From assembly GCA_051881615.1 (NCBI GenBank), contig JBJEQF010000009.1, forward strand, positions 1 to 18,833: DNA of 18,833 bases, in the 5' to 3' direction. Both the position numbers and the translations under genes were made by a program. The stretch comes from CAMFTQ01 sp051881615. GTDB lineage: Bacteria; Bacillota; Clostridia; Oscillospirales; Acutalibacteraceae. Shown here piece by piece: positions 14,837 through 18,833 of the stretch. The notes below the pieces were generated by a model. It was not told where the DNA came from. It did not search any database and saw only the letters and a list, made by a program, of their open reading frames with translations. Every line of letters begins with the position of its first letter. Position 1 is the stretch's first letter.

Positions 14837-14865
14837 ATTAAATTCCTCCAAAAAGTCTTTTTTTT

Positions 14866-14894
14866 ATAATACTAAAAAGAAACATCTTTGTCAA
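14866..14894 (-). promoter_or_regulatory. Promoter of upp
   Basis: On the minus strand, TTGACA (14889-14894) and TATTAT (14866-14871) are separated by 17 bp, a near-consensus sigma-A promoter reading toward upp. Confidence 0.85.
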
Positions 14895-14931
14895 TAATTA
14901 GCTATATTTTAACAAGTTTTCTCAAAAAATA

Positions 14932-14960
14932 TTGCTTTTTGCATAAATAAATTATATAAT
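14932..14960 (+). promoter_or_regulatory. Promoter of the uracil permease gene
   Basis: TTGCTT (14932-14937) and a perfect TATAAT (14955-14960) are separated by 17 bp. Transcription would start near 14967, about 24 nt before the ATG, too close for an attenuator. It is back to back with the upp promoter, with about 37 bp between the two -35 boxes. Confidence 0.82.
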
Positions 14961-14990
14961 GGGTTTAACTTATAAGAAAGAGGGAGTACA

Positions 14991-16490
14991 ATGGACAAAA
15001 ACAACGGCGCCATTTACGACGCCAGAAAACTTGGCAGACCAAAAATGATTGTTCTGGGCATTCAGCATATGTTTGCAATGTTCGGTGCAACAATATTGGT
15101 TCCGATTCTCACAGGGCTTGATATTTCAACAACACTGCTTATGGCAGGCTTGGGAACACTTTTGTTTCACATTATCACAAAATTTAAGGTTCCTGCATTT
15201 TTAGGCTCATCATTTGCATTTTTGGGCGGATATGCGGCAATAAAGGCTTTAAGTCCCGACAATCCTGAGTCTATGCTTCCGTATGCGTGTCTTGGCGTTG
15301 CTTGTGCAGGTCTTTTATACTTTGTTCTTGCGGCAATTATCAAGGCTGTGGGAATTGACAAGGTAATGAGATTTTTTCCGCCTGTTGTAACTGGACCTAT
15401 CATTATTGCAATCGGTTTAGGTCTGGCACCGTCTGCTGTAGGCAACTGCTCAACAAACTGGGTGCTTGCACTTATAGCTCTTGCCGTAATTGTAGTGTTC
15501 AATATCTGGGGCAAGGGAATGGCAAAAATCATTCCTATCATTTTAGGCCTTTTGATTTCTTATGCAGCTGGTCTTGTTCTGTTCTTTATCGCAGAAGGCA
15601 ACCCACAGCTTATTCAGGATATGCCATGGCTGTTTTCGGGCGGCTTTAACGTGGAAACAGGACAGTACACAGCAATTTTCGATTTTTCTGCCTTAAACAC
15701 AATATTTACAAATATCTCACAGGGCAATATTTTCGGCAGTGAAGGACTTATCGGAATTCCGGTAATCTGGGATAAAACAGTATTCGGTGGCGTTGATTTT
15801 TCAAACGGCGCACTCATTGCTTCTTCAATTATTGCTATTGTTCCGATTGCACTTGCAACGATGATGGAGCATATCGGCGACATATGTGCTATCGGCTCAA
15901 CAACCGGCAAAAACTATATTCAGGATCCCGGTCTGCACAGAACTCTTATCGGTGACGGTCTTGCAACAACAGCGGCTTCATTATTCGGCGGTCCGGCAAA
16001 CACAACATACGGCGAAAACACAGGTGTGCTTGCTCTTACAAGAGTTTATGACCCAAAGGTAATCAGAATAGCGGCTGTATTTGCGGCAGGCGTTTCTTTC
16101 TTCCCGGTTGTAAGCGCAGTTATCGGCTCAATTCCGGGCTGTATCATCGGCGGTATTTCATTTGTACTTTACGGAATGATTTCTGCAATCGGTGTAAGAA
16201 ATGTTGTTGAAAACAAGGTTGACTTTACAAAATCACGCAACCTTATTATTGCCGCTGTAATTCTTGTTTGTGCGCTCGGTCTTTCAAGCAATACAGTAAG
16301 CTTTGCAATCGGCAGTGCAACAATAACACTTTCTCCGCTTGCAGTAGCTTCACTTGCAGGCATTATTCTGAATGCTGTTTTCCCCGGCAAGGATTTTAAA
16401 TTTGACAGTAAGAACGCGGCTGACGCAGTGAATTTTGAAAAAGAGGTTACTGATAAAAGCGGCGACAACAAGAGTAAAAAGCGCAAATAA
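14991..16490 (+). CDS. uraA: Uracil permease, NCS2 family
   Basis: This 499-residue inner membrane protein imports uracil, probably by proton symport. It shows the NCS2 hallmarks: QHMFAMFGATILVPILTGL near the N-terminus, MMEHIGD in helix 8, DPGLHRTLIGDGLAT, and NTTYGENTGV in helix 10. Glu293 and Glu342 match the uracil-binding Glu241 and Glu290 of E. coli UraA, and Gly341 matches Gly289. His245 of UraA is replaced by Asp297, which I believe is common in Firmicutes members. About 14 hydrophobic helices fit the family, and the C-terminus is a charged tail (KSGDNKSKKRK). The start follows AGAGGGAG about 5 nt upstream. Divergence from upp supports uracil over xanthine or urate as substrate. Bacillus calls such genes pyrP. 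Confidence 0.93.
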   Translation: MDKNNGAIYDARKLGRPKMIVLGIQHMFAMFGATILVPILTGLDISTTLLMAGLGTLLFHIITKFKVPAFLGSSFAFLGGYAAIKALSPDNPESMLPYACLGVACAGLLYFVLAAIIKAVGIDKVMRFFPPVVTGPIIIAIGLGLAPSAVGNCSTNWVLALIALAVIVVFNIWGKGMAKIIPIILGLLISYAAGLVLFFIAEGNPQLIQDMPWLFSGGFNVETGQYTAIFDFSALNTIFTNISQGNIFGSEGLIGIPVIWDKTVFGGVDFSNGALIASSIIAIVPIALATMMEHIGDICAIGSTTGKNYIQDPGLHRTLIGDGLATTAASLFGGPANTTYGENTGVLALTRVYDPKVIRIAAVFAAGVSFFPVVSAVIGSIPGCIIGGISFVLYGMISAIGVRNVVENKVDFTKSRNLIIAAVILVCALGLSSNTVSFAIGSATITLSPLAVASLAGIILNAVFPGKDFKFDSKNAADAVNFEKEVTDKSGDNKSKKRK

Positions 16491-16552
16491 AAAATCCGAT
16501 ATGTTGAGATATAATTCGGTATTCCGTTTTACTTTTTTGGCAAAAGAATGCA

Positions 16553-16605
16553 CAAAGCGCTTTGAGGCGATTGTACCGAAGACAAAAACAGTCGGGCGAC
16601 TGTTT
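16553..16605. repeat. Palindrome-rich intergenic element downstream of uraA
   Basis: A perfect 12-bp palindrome, CAAAGCGCTTTG (16553-16564), is followed by a 9-bp inverted repeat, AAACAGTCG and CGACTGTTT (16586-16594 and 16597-16605), with almost no loop. A smaller TTTTGGCAAAA lies just before (about 16537-16547). No T-tract follows, so this is not an ordinary terminator. The 16491-16668 spacer holds no gene. It may be a dispersed intergenic repeat, which cannot be tested within one window. Confidence 0.4.
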
Positions 16606-16668
16606 GTATAGAGAGCATTGATGACGCTTTAAACGGCATTTGTTTTCTGTATTATTTCAATTTAATAT

Positions 16669-17391
16669 TCAACAAAACACGCAGAATTGTTTGTCCTGCG
16701 TGTTTTGTTTTTGATGCTTTGAATTTTTAATTCGTTCATTACTGCACCTTCTTAGTTTAAGGTTTGTAAAATATAAGCAAGCCGTAAGCTGACATATAAA
16801 AGTAAGCAAAAGGCTGATTGCAAAAACAGCCACAGCACCGGGTACATAGTTACCGTTTAGAATTTCGCCAATTCTTATCGAGTCAGCCGAGTATATAGCA
16901 AGACAGGGAATAATAAGGGCAATGGTTGAAATTATTAAAGTCATAAGGTAATTTTTGCTGAAATTTGAAATGAGATTATTATTCCAGATGCAAGCAAGCC
17001 TATGAACAGATAACATAAAGAGCTTAACAAAAAAGCTCCGATAACGCTTATATCTGCACTTACTGTTTGGTAATCCGTAAGACAAACAAGCTTTGCTAAT
17101 AAGCTTTTCGTACCATAAGTTGAAATAAATCTGATAAGATAAGGTAAATAAATTACAGCAAAAAACTATCGGCGAATTAAAAGAAGCTGTGCCGAAGGTT
17201 TTTATAAAATTGACGTAATAGGGAAGATATATCAAAGTATAAGAAATTACCGCCGTTAGCAAAGCGACAGTTATTTTTGTAACAACAGTTCTCAGCTTGC
17301 CCTGCGCAGCTGTGTGGTTGCGATAAATCATATCGCTGTGCATACGAATGATTTGCTCTGCCTTGTCTATGGTACCATTGATTTGTGACAC
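16669..17391 (-). CDS. Four-helix membrane protein of unknown function
   Basis: I do not recognise this 240-residue protein. The N-terminal 35 residues are soluble, with AEQIIRMHSDMIYR resembling region 2.1 of ECF-type sigma factors, but the rest of a sigma factor is missing. Four hydrophobic helices lie at about 38-60, 72-92, 149-170 and 184-207, with a basic loop (about 105-125, CRYKRYRSFFVK) between the second and third. The C-terminus is polar and basic. The GTG start at 17391 is supported by GGAGG (17399-17403, minus strand) 7 nt upstream. The last 12 or so codons fall inside a terminator-like hairpin (16672-16708), which is odd for a coding end. No partner gene lies beside it. It could be a real small membrane protein or a drifting remnant. 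Confidence 0.5.
   Translation of the reverse strand: MSQINGTIDKAEQIIRMHSDMIYRNHTAAQGKLRTVVTKITVALLTAVISYTLIYLPYYVNFIKTFGTASFNSPIVFCCNLFTLSYQIYFNLWYEKLISKACLSYGLPNSKCRYKRYRSFFVKLFMLSVHRLACIWNNNLISNFSKNYLMTLIISTIALIIPCLAIYSADSIRIGEILNGNYVPGAVAVFAISLLLTFICQLTACLYFTNLKLRRCSNERIKNSKHQKQNTQDKQFCVFC
16672..16712 (+). terminator. Terminator for uraA transcription
   Basis: A perfect 13-bp stem (ACAAAACACGCAG at 16672-16684 with CTGCGTGTTTTGT at 16696-16708) encloses an 11-nt loop and runs into TTTTT (16708-16712) on the plus strand. It lies about 180 nt after uraA. It overlaps the end of the minus-strand membrane protein gene. The minus-strand T-run is weaker. Confidence 0.8.
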
Positions 17392-17398
17392 GTTCTTT

Positions 17399-17403
17399 CC
17401 TCC
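17399..17403 (-). promoter_or_regulatory. Ribosome binding site that supports a GTG start
   Basis: GGAGG on the minus strand, inside GAGGGAGGAAAG, lies 7 nt before the GTG at 17391. It is the main reason to accept the membrane protein gene as real. Confidence 0.7.
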
Positions 17404-17473
17404 CTCTGATAATAATACAATTAAGCGGTATCAATTTCGTTCATTCAGGAAAATATTTATGATATAAATAATA

Positions 17474-17566
17474 CTAAACTATATTTATAAAGTATATGAT
17501 AAGCAAAGAAATTTCAAGCAAAAGCAAGTGAGAAACAGAACAAAGCGGCAGTATTTCGCCTGCTGA
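17474..17566 (-). pseudogene. Relic of a second copy of the small anchored surface protein
   Basis: The minus-strand frame ending at 17474 encodes SAGE...LLLLEIS.L.IY, which aligns with TGEAISACVVISLLLLEISVLVIY of the 108-residue protein at 13808-14134. DNA similarity is also high: TTGCTTTTGCT-GAAATTTC is shared apart from one base (C or T). The reading frame continues upstream, but there the similarity to signal peptide and stalk is lost, and it runs across the rrn promoter. This is best read as the surviving C-terminal end of a duplicated gene. Confidence 0.6.
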
Positions 17567-17662
17567 AACATAAACCTTGACCTGCCAAACAGAGCTCCTA
17601 CAGCGGAATTTACTAAGAAAATTCAGCGGCGAAAAAATATTAAAAAAATTTGCAAAAAGGTG

Positions 17663-17691
17663 TTGACATTTGAAAAATCCTGTTATATAAT
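17663..17691 (+). promoter_or_regulatory. Ribosomal RNA operon promoter
   Basis: A perfect consensus: TTGACA (17663-17668), 17 bp, TATAAT (17686-17691). An A/T-rich stretch with A-tracts directly upstream (about 17636-17658) resembles an UP element. Only one promoter is obvious here. Confidence 0.93.
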
Positions 17692-17697
17692 ATAACA

Positions 17698-17979
17698 CGT
17701 TCCGCACGAGAGAACAAAACAAAAACTGAAAAATGTTTAGTGAAAAACTGACAAATTTGAGCCTTTTGATTTGTTGATTGTGCTGATCGGACCTTGAAAA
17801 TTAAACAACGAAAAAGTAGAACCCGTAATGACTTTGAGAGGCTGAGGAATCAGCAAGAGTACTCAAAGAAATTATGAAAAGTGAGAAAACACTTAATTAA
17901 AATCACGGATACGTTAGTGTATCGAGAATGAGCATCAAGCTCTGAAATTGATTTATACGGCTTAGGCCGATAGATACAG
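17698..17979 (+). promoter_or_regulatory. 16S rRNA leader with boxA-like site and hairpins
   Basis: About 280 nt of pre-rRNA leader. GACCTTGAAAATTAAACAAC (about 17790-17809) resembles the boxA/antitermination region seen before Firmicutes 16S genes. Hairpins follow: CTTTGAG...CTCAAAG (17832-17868) with a nested GCTGA-GGAA-TCAGC stem carrying a GNRA loop (17841-17854), GATAC...GTATC (17908-17923), and GAGC-ATCAA-GCTC (17930-17942). The partner strand of the RNase III processing stem lies beyond the window. No gene is seen between 17392 and 17979 apart from the relic at 17474. Confidence 0.7.

Positions 17980-18833
<854 letters not shown>

Noticed and set aside
17567..17722. Upstream part of the minus-strand open frame that ends at 17474
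   Set aside because: It runs across the perfect rrn promoter, has no ribosome binding site, and shows no similarity to the intact gene beyond the C-terminal stretch.

Overview
The window looks like a low-GC Gram-positive gut or rumen bacterium of the Ruminococcaceae/Oscillospiraceae (Ruminococcus or [Eubacterium] siraeum-like). The partial 16S rRNA gene at the right end has the pattern of that group, a type I dockerin sits at the left edge, promoters follow the sigma-A consensus with AGGAGG-type ribosome binding sites, and several surface proteins end in Gram-positive anchor-like tails. The genus call is from memory of 16S patterns, not from a search.

Layout, left to right. (1) 1-1774: the end of a dockerin protein with tandem Cys/His repeats, a relic of a cell-wall sorting signal with no gene body, and a membrane-anchored Ntn hydrolase of the choloylglycine hydrolase/linear amide hydrolase type. 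A strong terminator (1857-1898) closes this block. (2) 2118-14134: seven same-strand genes, tightly spaced or overlapping, between a good promoter (2004-2032) and a terminator (14148-14192). They encode a six-helix DUF308/HdeD-like membrane protein, two half-transporters that form a heterodimeric ABC exporter with one degenerate ATP site, a 2116-residue surface protein, a membrane-anchored beta-sandwich protein, a secreted beta-sandwich protein, and a 108-residue secreted protein with an anchor-like C-terminus. (3) 14210-16490: divergent upp and uraA, the uracil salvage pair, each with its own promoter. (4) 16491-17979: a palindrome-rich spacer, a four-helix membrane protein on the minus strand, a relic of a second copy of the 108-residue protein, and a consensus rrn promoter with a structured leader. 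(5) 17980 to the end: the 5' part of 16S rRNA.

The most interesting part is the last four genes of block 2 (6217-14134). The giant protein carries beta-propeller-like, beta-rich, fibronectin/Ig-like and two GLUG beta-helix modules. The three small proteins share short motifs with one another: a V-x-A-x-I strand at the same position in the last two, and an A-G-[DE]-Y strand in the second and third. A decayed second copy of the fourth lies 3.4 kb away. I infer that they form one cell-surface assembly, perhaps built by strand exchange. I cannot name it, and the role of the ABC exporter in it is unproven. The uracil salvage genes and the rRNA operon look ordinary.
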